Source: Homarus americanus (taxonomy: Eukaryota > Arthropoda > Malacostraca > Decapoda > Nephropidae). From it: DNA of 64,000 bases. Location of the stretch: contig NW_024726235.1 of the NCBI RefSeq assembly GCF_018991925.1, positions 4,955,912 through 5,019,911 on the forward strand, in the 5' to 3' direction. Both the position numbers and the translations under genes were made by a program. The notes beneath the pieces are model-generated. The model had not been told where the DNA came from. It searched no databases and saw nothing but the letters and a program-made list of their open reading frames with translations. Every line of letters starts with the position of its first letter. Within the stretch, counting starts at the first letter, position 1. This document shows positions 55,361 to 64,000 of this stretch, piece after piece.

Positions 55361-55537
55361 AACATAAGAATGGAGGAGACTGCAGCTTGCACATTGGTCC
55401 ATACTAGGCAGCCCCATTTACACCCCAACCCCTATTGTTCATTTTTCCGTCCAACCTCTATTTGAAGTTATCCAGTGTATACGAGTTAAGATGATGTTTT
55501 TGGTAACTTATACTCGTCCCTCTCTATTTCCAAACCA
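55361..55537 (-). mobile_element. Second CR1-like fragment (3' end only)
   Basis: Aligns by eye with 6164-6345 from the tail words (aacataagaatggagga) through the 3' untranslated region to the ttccaaacca word in the RT C-terminal coding end, on the same strand, at roughly 80-85% identity. It is truncated about 177 bp from its 3' end. No clear target-site duplication was found. It is too short to encode anything. Confidence 0.85.
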
Positions 55538-55559
55538 GCAACCAGCAGTATATCATCGA

Positions 55560-55860
55560 CCCTCCTACACAATCACACCACCTATCCCACCAACTTCACC
55601 AGCACCATCACCACCCCACCCCCACCAACCTCCACCAACTACCAGCACCGCCACCACCCACCCCCACCAACCTCCACCAACTACCAGCATCGTCACCACC
55701 CCACACCCCACCAACCTCCACAACTACCAGCACCGTCACCACCCACCCCCCACCAACCTCCACCAACTACCAGCACCGTCACCACCCACCCCCACCAACC
55801 TCCACCAACTACCAGCACCGTCACCACCCACCCCCACCAACCATCATCACCACAAGCAGT
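55560..55860. repeat. 42-bp CCACCAACCT minisatellite
   Basis: Core ccaccaactaccagcaccgt then caccacccacccccaccaacct, period about 42, ~5 copies plus degenerate flanks. Almost no G on plus. It begins some 20 bp beyond the truncated CR1 end. Confidence 0.92.
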
Positions 55861-55899
55861 AGCCACCATCAACCCTCCACGTAGGAGAGGAGGTTCGGG

Positions 55900-56940
55900 A
55901 GTCAAAATGGACCGAGACGCCATATGTGGACCAAAACTTGTAAAAATTAATACAATATTTACATACGTATTTCTTTAATGGCTCACAGCTTGGCTAAGAA
56001 CAAGAAAATTACTCTTAAATGGTGAACAGACTATTAAAATTCAAATTTAATAGGACACTTCCCATAGTTCTTGACCACTAATTATAGACAAGGTATATTT
56101 TATTTGCATCTTAGACCAACAGGATCCGCCCAGTGCTGCCAGACCCTTGATGCACTCGTCCCGATCCACGCCTAAGGGATACTTGACTTGGGCTTCGATA
56201 ATTAAAAACCTCACATAACTTCATTCCAAACACTGTAATAATGTCATTGAATATATGTAATTATAGTTTATTATTCAAATTTTATTGTTTTTTACTCAAT
56301 AATGAACTTTAGTGAAGGTTATGTGGTATAATAAAGATGTCACACATGGATTGGAATTCCAGGAGTTTTGAAGACGAGCCTGGAGCCAGTCACCATCTTT
56401 AGCTGGAACTTGTTCGAAACCCTGACCCATGTTTGTGTATCCTCAGGCCAGAGTTTTATACGCCGGTGTGATAATTATCTTTTAAACATAGTATCGCTGA
56501 CCGAAGCCTTAATGAAGCGTATAGAGAAAGGGGAAAGGGGGGAGGAGGCTATCTTGGCGTAGTGAGCGAGTGAAGACAATATATAAAAAGAGATAACACG
56601 TCCTAATCCTACCAAGAGTGCAGAGTCTCGGACGCGCCAAATGAGTGACACGGAATACGAAAAAACGCGCGCAGACAAGTGAAATATATCCAGCGCTGAC
56701 TATCCTAAATTACACCAGCATAGCAAGAAAGTTATTTAGTAATAATATATATTTATCTCTGTCGATCTATCAATCTGTCCATTTATCTTTCTCAATCTAT
56801 CTATGTATCTATTAAACTGGGTTATATACACTATTATTGTAATCTATTAGACATATGCGCTATAGGCGGTGTTGGATAGGTGGACACGCTCACTAATGAC
56901 AGTGTCCGTAATGGTTCAAACATGTCTCTGTGACGTCTAG
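55900..56940. other. Unique DNA, no feature recognised
   Basis: About 1 kb largely free of tandem repeats apart from atctatc words at 56755-56815. Two short frames (56368-56562 plus, 56475-56678 minus) show no known motif. Confidence 0.5.
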
Positions 56941-56947
56941 GATCAGA

Positions 56948-57110
56948 AGTGAACCCCCTCCTCCTCCCTCCCCTCCCCCCTTCCTTTTTCCCCCTACTAC
57001 CCCCTCCCCTCTCCCTTTAATACATCCTCCCCTTCCTTTTAATACCCCCTCCCCATCCCCTACTACCTCCTCTCCCTTCCCCCTAATATCCCCTTTCCCT
57101 CCTTATCCTA
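56948..57110. repeat. C/T-rich CCCCTCCC tract
   Basis: ccctcccc and taataccccct words, about 25-bp loose repetition. Confidence 0.88.
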
Positions 57111-57289
57111 ATGAAACGAAGGAGGAAGTGGGACATATGAGATTGAGTGAGGCGATGAAGACTGGAGAAGGAAGGAACAGGCTAAGAAGGGGTTCAGAGG
57201 AGACGCGAACGTGTGTGAGTCAGACCCCGAGAAACGTTCGGTCAGTCAAGGGTCGTCCAGCATGTTGATGGGGAAACGGGAAAAATTGT

Positions 57290-57395
57290 AGGTTAATTCG
57301 GTATATTAGTATTACTGTAACGTGTAAATAATTCGGTATATTAGTATTACTGTAACGTGTAAATAATTCGGTATATTAGTATTACTATAATATGA
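57290..57395. repeat. 35-bp tandem repeat, 3 copies
   Basis: Core aattcggtatattagtatta then ctgtaacgtgtaaat, period 35. The third copy is partial. Confidence 0.92.
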
Positions 57396-57720
57396 GTTAA
57401 TTCAATATACCACTGATAAGATACCAACAGGTTAATTGATTTTGATTAATAAAGCAACATTAACACAACCAGGTATTACACTTGAACCTAAATTAAATAT
57501 ACTATATGTTCAGACCATCCTATATCTCCATACTATTAAATATTTTATTAATGAAAATACATCAGTAGCGAGAATTTTTTTTTTAAACTATATAGTAACC
57601 ACGTAATGAAGACTGGCCCCGTGTAGTAATGGTTAAAGAAATTTTAGCTCTATAGAAAGAAATTGGTTGAGAAAACACCTGAGTGATGATAACGTTAATA
57701 AGTTTTAGAGACACCTGATG
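57396..57720. other. Unique AT-rich DNA, no feature recognised
   Basis: No gene, element or RNA noticed. Confidence 0.55.

Positions 57721-57723
<3 letters not shown>

Positions 57724-57787
<64 letters not shown>
57724..57787. repeat. (CT)n microsatellite
   Basis: About 31 CT units. Confidence 0.97.
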
Positions 57788-57788
<1 letters not shown>

Positions 57789-58069
57789 ATTTATAATGAT
57801 TTTCCCAACACAATGAAGATATGACATCATTGGTGGTTTGGACTTTTGCATGTAAGTCCTATTGAGTTAAGAGTTACTGGTAAAGACTCGGGTACGTGAT
57901 GGTGTTGTGTTATTGTTCGATATAATAACATAGTCGACGTTCCCAAGTACAGTTATCAACACCATTCCTCTATTTCCTTATTTATGTAGTTGTTCTTACT
58001 CATTTTTATCATCATTCTCTTCTCTTCTTCTACTTCTTATTCTGTTGATAACTATTATATAATGTCAAC

Positions 58070-58545
58070 AGTAACCTCCTCCTCCTCCTCCTCCTCTTCC
58101 TCCCCCTCCTCCTCCTCTTCCTCCTCCTCCTCCTTCATCCATGTAGTTGTCCTCTTCCTACACCTCCACCGTTTCCTCCTCTTCCGCCATCTCTTCTACC
58201 TGCTTCTCCTCATTTACCACCACTACTATCTTCTCCACCACCACCTCCACCACCACTACTACCTCCTTCAACCGCCACCTCCTCCCTCCTCATCCACCAC
58301 CTCTTCCACCTCCACCGCCACCTCCTCCTCCTCATCATCCGCCACCTCCTCCTCCTCATCCACCACCTCTTCCCACTTCACCGCCACCTCCTCCTCCCTC
58401 ATCCGCACCTCCACCTCCTCCTCCTCCACCGCCACCTCCTCCTCCTCCTCCTCCTCCTCCTCCTCCACCTCCTCCTCCTCCTCCTCTTCCTCCTCCTCCT
58501 CCTCCTCCTCCTCCCCTCCTCCTCCTCCTCTGCTTCCTACTGATG
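58070..58545. repeat. (CTC)n/(CAC)n tract
   Basis: cctcctcctc and ccaccacctc runs, longest pure CTC stretch about 58431-58465. The poly-Ser, poly-Pro and minus poly-Glu/poly-Gly frames are by-products of the trinucleotide. Confidence 0.94.
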
Positions 58546-59240
58546 ACCATTTTGATTTTTCAATTAACCCGTTTTTAGTGGGTTGTCTTTTTTCCCTCGT
58601 GCCAGGCCATAAACTTGTAATGAGACGAAAGAAGGCTATAATTTTCCAGCCGGAGCTCGGGCAGTTCTTCTTCTGCCCGGGTCTCGATCGGTAGCCGCGT
58701 GCAAATTTTTCCACCTGAAATCGATCAGTTTTTCCTTTTGTGGCCAATCCAACCGGGACTAATTGTATGATCTGATTGTTTATGTTATTTTCTGATGGTC
58801 TTAAGGGATTCAGGTGTTAAGTATTGGTATTTAGGTTAAATAATGAGTTAGTGATGATACATATTGGAGAGGAACATAAAGGAGAGAGACAAATCCTAAT
58901 GACTAGGTTAAGAATTCATATATATATCTTCAAGCTTCAGGCGAGGTTCAAGTCCCTAAAGTTAACACTCTAGATGCCCAAACTGCACAAGTCATCGGTC
59001 ATGGAGGCGGGAGAAGGGCATGTGTCCAGGAGGAGTCTTAAGGGAGATGAGAGTTATTTAGTTAAACATGAGGGGATGCGAGGGTGATGTTTATATGCGC
59101 TAAGAGGAGGTATTTAGCTAAACATTAGTGTGTGTTTGAGTGAGTCAAGTGAAAAGAAGATTGGCCAGAGTCTAAACGAGAGTCTTAAGAGCACAACAAT
59201 TACATTAAAGAGGTTCTGGGGGCCTTGACTGCTGGAGCCT
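58546..59240. other. Unique DNA with a small hairpin
   Basis: At about 58658-58682 cgggcag, ttcttctt and ctgcccg make a 7-bp perfect stem with an 8-nt loop. Otherwise ordinary DNA. No gene recognised. Confidence 0.5.
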
Positions 59241-59249
59241 TGCGAGGGA

Positions 59250-62200
59250 GTGACCGGTCATGTCCATCTTTACGTCGTGTGCTGGTCATGTCCATCTTTA
59301 CGTCGTGTGCTGGTCATGTCCATCTTTACGTCGTGTGCTGGTCATGTCCATCTTTACGTCGTGTGCTGGTCATGTCCATCTTACGTCGTGTGCTGGTCAT
59401 GTCCATCTTTACGTCGTGTGCTTGGTCATGTCATCTTACGTCGTGTGCTGGTCATGTCCATCTTTACGTCGTGTCTGGTCATGTCCATCTTTACGTCGTG
59501 CTGGTCATGTCCATCTTTACGTCTTGTGCTGGTCATGTCCATCTTACGTCGTGTGCTGGTGTCATCATCTTACGTCGTGTTGGTCATGTCCATCTTTACG
59601 TCGTGTGCTGGTCATGTCCATCTTACGTCGTGTGCTGGTCATGTCCATCTTACGTCGTGGGCTGGTCATGTCCATCTTACGTCGTGTGCTGGTCATGTCC
59701 ATCTTTACGTCGTGGGCTGGTCATGTCCATCTTTACGTCGTGGGCTGGTCATGTCCATCTTACGTCGTGTGCTGGTCATGTCCATCTTACGTCGTGTGCT
59801 GGTCATGTCCATCTTTACGTCGTGTGCTGGTCATGTTCATCTTTATGTCGTGTGTTGGTCATGTCCATCTTCACGTCGTGTGCTGGTCATGTCCATCTTT
59901 ACGTCGTGTGTTGGTCATGTCCATCTTCACGTCGTGTGCTGGTCATGTCCATCGTCGTCGTGTGCTGGTCATGTCCATCTTCACGTCGTGTGCTGGTCAT
60001 GTCCATCTTTACGTCGTGTGTTGGTCATGTCCATCTTCACGTCGTGTGCTGGTCATGTTCATCTTTATGTCGTGTGTTGGTCATGTCCATCTTCACGTCG
60101 TGTGCTGGTCATGTCCATCTTTACGTCGTGTGTTGGTCATGTCCATCTTCGTCGTGTGCTGGTCATGTCCATCTTCACGTCGTGTTGGCAGTCATCTTAC
60201 GTCGTGTGCTGGTCATGTCCATCTTTACGTCGTGTGTTGGTCATGTCCATCTTCACGTCGTGTGCTGGTCATGTCCATCTTCACGTCGTGTGCTGGTCAT
60301 GTCCATCTTCACGTCGTGTGCTGGTCATGTCCATCTTACGTCGTGTGCTGGTCATGTCCATCTTACGTCGTGTGCTGGTCATGTCCATCTTTACGTCGTG
60401 TGCTGGTCATGTCCATCTTACGTCGTGTGCTGGTCGTCTATCTTTACGTCGTGTGCTGGTCATGTCCATCTTACGTCGTGTGCTGGTCATGTCCATCTTT
60501 ACGTCGTGGGCTGGTCATGTCCATCTTACGTCGTGTGCTGGTCATGTCCATCTTACGTCGTGTGCTGGTCATGTCCATCTTTACGTCGTGGGCTGGTCAT
60601 GTCCATCTTACGTCGTGGGCTGGTCATGTCCATCTTACGTCGTGTGTTGGTCATGTCCATCTTTACGTCGTGTGCTGGTCATGTCCATCTTATGTCGTGT
60701 GCTGGTCATGTCCATCTTACGTCGTGTGCTGGTCATGTCCATCTTTACGTCGTGGGCTGGTCATGTCCATCTTTACGTCGTGTGCTGGTCATGTCCATCT
60801 TTACGTCGTGTGCTGGTCATGTCCATCTTTACGTCGTGTGCTGGTCATGTCCATCTTACGTCGTGTGCTGGTCATGTCCATCTTACGTCGTGTGCTGGTC
60901 ATGTCCATCTTTACGTCGTGGCTGGTCATGTCCATCTTTACGTCGTGTGCTGGTCATGTCCATCTTTACGTCGTGTGCTGGTCATGTCCATCTTTACGTC
61001 GTGTGCTGGTCATGTCCATCTTTACGTCGTGTGCTGGTCATGTCCATCTTACGTCGTGTGCTGGTCATGTCCATCTTACGTCGTGTGCTGGTCATGTCCA
61101 TCTTTATGTCGTGTGCTGGTCATGTCCATCTTTACGTCGTGTGCTGGTCATGTCCATCTTTACGTCGTGTGGTCATGTCCATCTTTACGTCGTGTGCTGG
61201 TCATGTCCATCTTACGTCGTGTGCTGGTCATGTCCATCTTTACGTCGTGTTTGGTCGCGTCCATCTTACGTCGTGTGCTGGTCATGTCCATCTTTACGTC
61301 GTGTGCTGGTCATGTCCATCTTACGTCGTGTGTTGGCCATGTCCATCTTACGTCGTGTGCTGGTCATGTCCATCTTTACGTCGTGTGCTGGTCATGTCCA
61401 TCTTACTTCGTGTGTTGGCTATCCATCTTACGTCGTGTGCTGGTCATGTCCATCTTTGACGTCGTGTGCTGGTCGTGTCCATCTTTACGTCGTGTGTTGG
61501 TCATGTCCATCTTTACGTCGTGTGTTGGTCATGTCCATCTTTACGTCGTGTGTTGGCCATGTCCATCTTACGTCGTGTGTTGGTCATGTCCATCTTTATG
61601 TCGTGTGCTGGTCATGTCCATCTTTGCGTCGTGTGCTGGTCATGTCCATCTTTACGTCGTGTGCTGGTCATGTCCATCTTTACATCGTGTGCTGGTCATG
61701 TCCATCTTTACGTCGTGTGTTGGTCATGTCCATCTTTACGTCGTGTGTTGGTCATGTGTCCATCTTTACGTCGTGTGTTGGTCATGTCCATCTTACGTCG
61801 TGTGCTGGTCATGTCCATCTTTACGTCGTGTGTTGGTCATGTCCATCTTTACGTCGTGTTGGTCATGTCCATCTTTATGTCGTGTGCTGGTCATGTCCAT
61901 CTTTACGTCGTGTGTTGGTCATGTCCATCTTTATGTCGTGTGCTGGTCATGTCCATCTTTACGTCGTGTGCTGGTCATGTCCATCTTTACGTCGTGGGCT
62001 GGTCATGTCCATCTTTACGTCGTGTGCTGGTCATGTCCATCTTTACGTCGTGGGCTGGTCATGTCCATCTTTACGTCGTGTGCTGGCCATGTCCATCTTT
62101 ACGTCGTGGGCTGGTCATGTCCATCTTTACGTCGTGTGCTGGTCATGTCCATCTTTACGTCGTGTGCTGGTCATGTTCCATCTTTACGTCGTGTGCTGGT

Positions 62201-62490
62201 CATGTCCATCTTTACGTCGTGTGTTGGTCATGTCCATCTTTACGTCGTGTGTTGGCCATGTCCATCTTTACGTCGTGTGTTGGTCATGTCCATCTTACGT
62301 CGTGTGTTGGTCATGTCCATCTTACGTCGTGTGCTGGTCATGTCATCTTACGTCGTGTGCTGGTCATGTCCATGCCGTCGTGCTGGTCATGTCCATCTTA
62401 CGTCGTGTGCTGGTCATGTCCATCTTTACGTCGTGTGCTGGTCATGTCCATCTTTACGTCGTGTGCTGGTCATGTCCATCTTACGTGTGC
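59250..62490. repeat. 28-bp satellite, ~115 copies, with higher-order order
   Basis: Unit gtgctggtcatgtccatctt then tacgtcgt, 28 bp, with a frequent 27-bp form lacking one T. Diagnostic variants are gggctgg, gtgttgg, cttcacg, ctttatg and tgttcat. The plus strand of the unit has no stop codon in any frame, so three frames of 744-1133 codons run through it, while the minus strand has TGA and TAA in each unit. The plus frames are therefore not evidence of genes. Confidence 0.97.
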
Positions 62491-62640
62491 TGGCAATAGG
62501 GAGACAGTCGGTCCTCTTGCAAATGTCCCCTAACCATTTCTTTTGTTCCTCTTCCTTCTCCTCCTCTTCCCTACATTTCATTTATTTTCCTTTTATTCTA
62601 AGTGTTTCTCCTCATTCCATCTATACACATCTCCTTCCAG
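62491..62640. other. Pyrimidine-rich flank of the satellite
   Basis: ttcctcttccttctcctcc and ttttattctaagtg. Could serve as the polypyrimidine tract ahead of the candidate exon at 62641. Confidence 0.5.
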
Positions 62641-62785
62641 TACTCCCCTAAGATCTTACGCCTCCAAATAAGTATCTTCAAGGAGATGGTCGATGAATTT
62701 CAAAATGAACACTACGACTCCTGTTGTCTCGGTCGGGTTGTCAAAATCCTTCGTCCAGTGTGTCATATTGCCTCACACAGAAATC
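62641..62785 (+). CDS. Candidate exon, no family recognised (unproven)
   Basis: A long pyrimidine stretch ending tctccttccag at 62640 is a good acceptor. The following frame is open to a TAG at 62908-62910, and a donor-like ATC|GTAAGG lies at 62786. The peptide is non-repetitive and mixed in charge (for example FKEMVDEFQNEHYDSCCLGR), unlike the compositional frames elsewhere. I recognise no domain. If the donor is not used, the frame continues with TCGARRHAALWHPTAVEIKL before stopping. Confidence 0.2.
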
Positions 62786-62979
62786 GTAAGGATATTTTTT
62801 TGGAGCTAGTGTACAGTACATGTGGAGCAAGACGCCATGCCGCCCTTTGGCACCCAACTGCAGTAGAAATTAAGCTACGTTTGTGCTCGGGTGATCCCGG
62901 CGGTAGATAAAAACCCTGAAAGGTGTAATTAAGCTGGAATGCTAACGAAGGGATGACTGTCGATTAGGGATTAGTGTCG

Positions 62980-63140
62980 GAGGGAGGGAGGGAAGCAGGA
63001 GGGAAGAGAGAGGGAGTGGGGCAAGAGGGAAGGAGAGAGGAGTGGGGCAAGGGGAAGGAGAGAGAGGGAGTGGGGCAAGAGAGGGGAAGGAGAGAGAGGG
63101 AGTGGGGCAAGAGGGGAAGGAGAGAGAGGGAGTCAGGGGG
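62980..63140. repeat. ~30-bp polypurine minisatellite
   Basis: gagagagggagtggggcaag then aggggaagga, about five copies of variable length. Confidence 0.9.
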
Positions 63141-63390
63141 AATGAGGAAGGGTAATGTCTCGTTGCTTGAAAGATTGGGTTGAAAATTTTCATCATGCGG
63201 ATTAGTAGATTGGTAAACAGGCGAGGGATTAGCGTCAGTTAGCGGTGGGTTATGTATGATGGCTGGGCGTGTGTCGGCAGGCAGGAGGCAAAGAGACAAT
63301 TAATTATACGGTGTTGTGGTGTTTGTTCTTGAGGAAAAGTTGAGGATTTGGTAGATGTCTGGCCGTCCCCCCTCTCCACACGCACACGGC
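63141..63390. other. Unique DNA, no feature recognised
   Basis: No gene, element or RNA noticed. Confidence 0.5.
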
Positions 63391-63395
63391 TCAAA

Positions 63396-63422
63396 ATTGT
63401 GTGTGTGTGTGTGTGTGTGTTG
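63396..63422. repeat. (GT)n microsatellite
   Basis: About 12 GT units. Confidence 0.93.
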
Positions 63423-63689
63423 TAAATCGATCATACACTTATCCATATTCCAGAGGTAGTTAACATTATTTTTTTTCAACCTTGTATTTGTTTAGTCGTA
63501 AATACACCTGGCGGATCTTCTTAGTTAAAGGTTATGAGGAACGGCGACGTACATGCCTACAGGTAAATACACAATTACAGGTACATAAGCTTACCGCCCC
63601 ATGCATACATTAGTAGAGTCTTCACATGTATGTAGCTTGCCAGTTTGTGAGGGGAAGGAGGGAGTGTGAGAGAGAGGTAGGTGAAGGAG

Positions 63690-63698
63690 GGACATACA

Positions 63699-63729
<31 letters not shown>

Positions 63730-63740
63730 TTTGATTGATT

Positions 63741-63800
<60 letters not shown>
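63690..63800. repeat. (CATA)n and (GATA)n microsatellites
   Basis: CATA run at about 63691-63728, then GATA/GATT run at about 63733-63799. Confidence 0.95.
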
Positions 63801-63802
<2 letters not shown>

Positions 63803-64000
63803 TTTTTCATTTTAATAGTCAGAATTTACTATGAAACTAATAAAAACTTATTAATCTTACCTCTACGAAACCTTCTGCCATTTTAACATATATAAAAAAT
63901 TATAAATACTTTGATGTCCATAAATTACCTGATCCATCTGAAAACTTAATAACCTCAAGAATCCTTAGAGATACAACCTACCTGTCTTATTATACATGAA
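63801..64000. other. Unique AT-rich DNA, no feature recognised
   Basis: Window end. No gene or element noticed. Confidence 0.55.

Noticed and set aside
58268..58747. Minus-strand Glu-rich frame resembling an acidic nuclear protein
   Set aside because: Translation of a (GAG)n microsatellite. The non-repetitive end has no recognised motif.
59225..62651. Frames of 1133, 1079, 744 and 355 codons suggesting a giant repeat protein
   Set aside because: They are the three plus frames of one 28-bp stop-free satellite unit. There is no start context, the domain-free peptide is the same in every frame, and length variants switch frames freely.
63739..63800. GATA repeat as a sex-chromosome (Bkm-type) marker
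   Set aside because: Simple GATA runs are common in decapod and other genomes. A single run says nothing about sex linkage.
1..64000. Search for a novel multi-gene or defence-type system
   Set aside because: No cluster of coding genes, operon structure or domain-bearing neighbours exists in the window. It is repeat-dominated non-coding DNA with only isolated exon candidates.

Overview
This window looks like intergenic or intronic DNA from a large, repeat-rich arthropod genome, most likely a decapod crustacean. The grounds are: many long pure microsatellites ((CT)n, (CA)n, (TTA)n, (CAT)n, (GATA)n); several blocks of AACCT-type sequence, which is the arthropod telomere motif TTAGG read on the other strand, lying interstitially; and two copies of the 3' end of a CR1/jockey-type non-LTR retrotransposon with the tail words TTATGTTCTTATG. 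There is no bacterial gene organisation and I find no complete protein-coding gene. The species call is an inference.

Layout. 1-6 kb: purine-rich DNA, ACC/CA-rich tracts, microsatellites and AT-rich unique DNA. 6.16-7.07 kb: a 5'-truncated CR1-like element on the minus strand, flanked by a perfect 15-bp target-site duplication and carrying the decayed C-terminal part of reverse transcriptase. 7-15 kb: pyrimidine/purine tracts and minisatellites with 17-, 27-, 20- and 30-bp units, plus a perfect 13-bp-arm palindrome at 9082-9110. 15.5-18.4 kb: a 25-bp satellite. 18.5-28.9 kb: many short minisatellites, AACCT blocks and a tRNA-derived SINE (26.2-26.4 kb). 29.6-31.3 kb: a 79-bp MITE with Tc1/mariner-like ends and two weak exon candidates, one resembling the calpain histidine box. 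32-37 kb: trinucleotide-derived minisatellites and an E-box-rich degenerate region. 38.1-41.1 kb: a 3-kb CTCCTC-rich array. 42-43.7 kb: a second tRNA-derived SINE and a 41-bp satellite. 44-58 kb: microsatellites, degenerate repeats, a 19-bp minisatellite built on a tRNA B-box-like core, a cysteine-rich exon candidate (51.85-52.03 kb) and the second CR1-like copy. 59.2-62.5 kb: a 28-bp satellite with higher-order structure. 62.6-64 kb: one weak exon candidate and microsatellites.

Almost all long open reading frames here are by-products of tandem repeats: units whose length is a multiple of three, or units with no stop codon in any frame of one strand, stay open by construction. The 1133-, 1079-, 781-, 744- and 615-residue frames are all of this kind. 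The short non-repetitive candidate exons (29894-30036, 51852-52030, 31121-31315, 62641-62785) are worth testing, but none is proven. Several arrays longer than about 600 bp are indel-rich inside and clean at one or both edges, which suggests unpolished long-read consensus. I found no convincing new multi-gene system.
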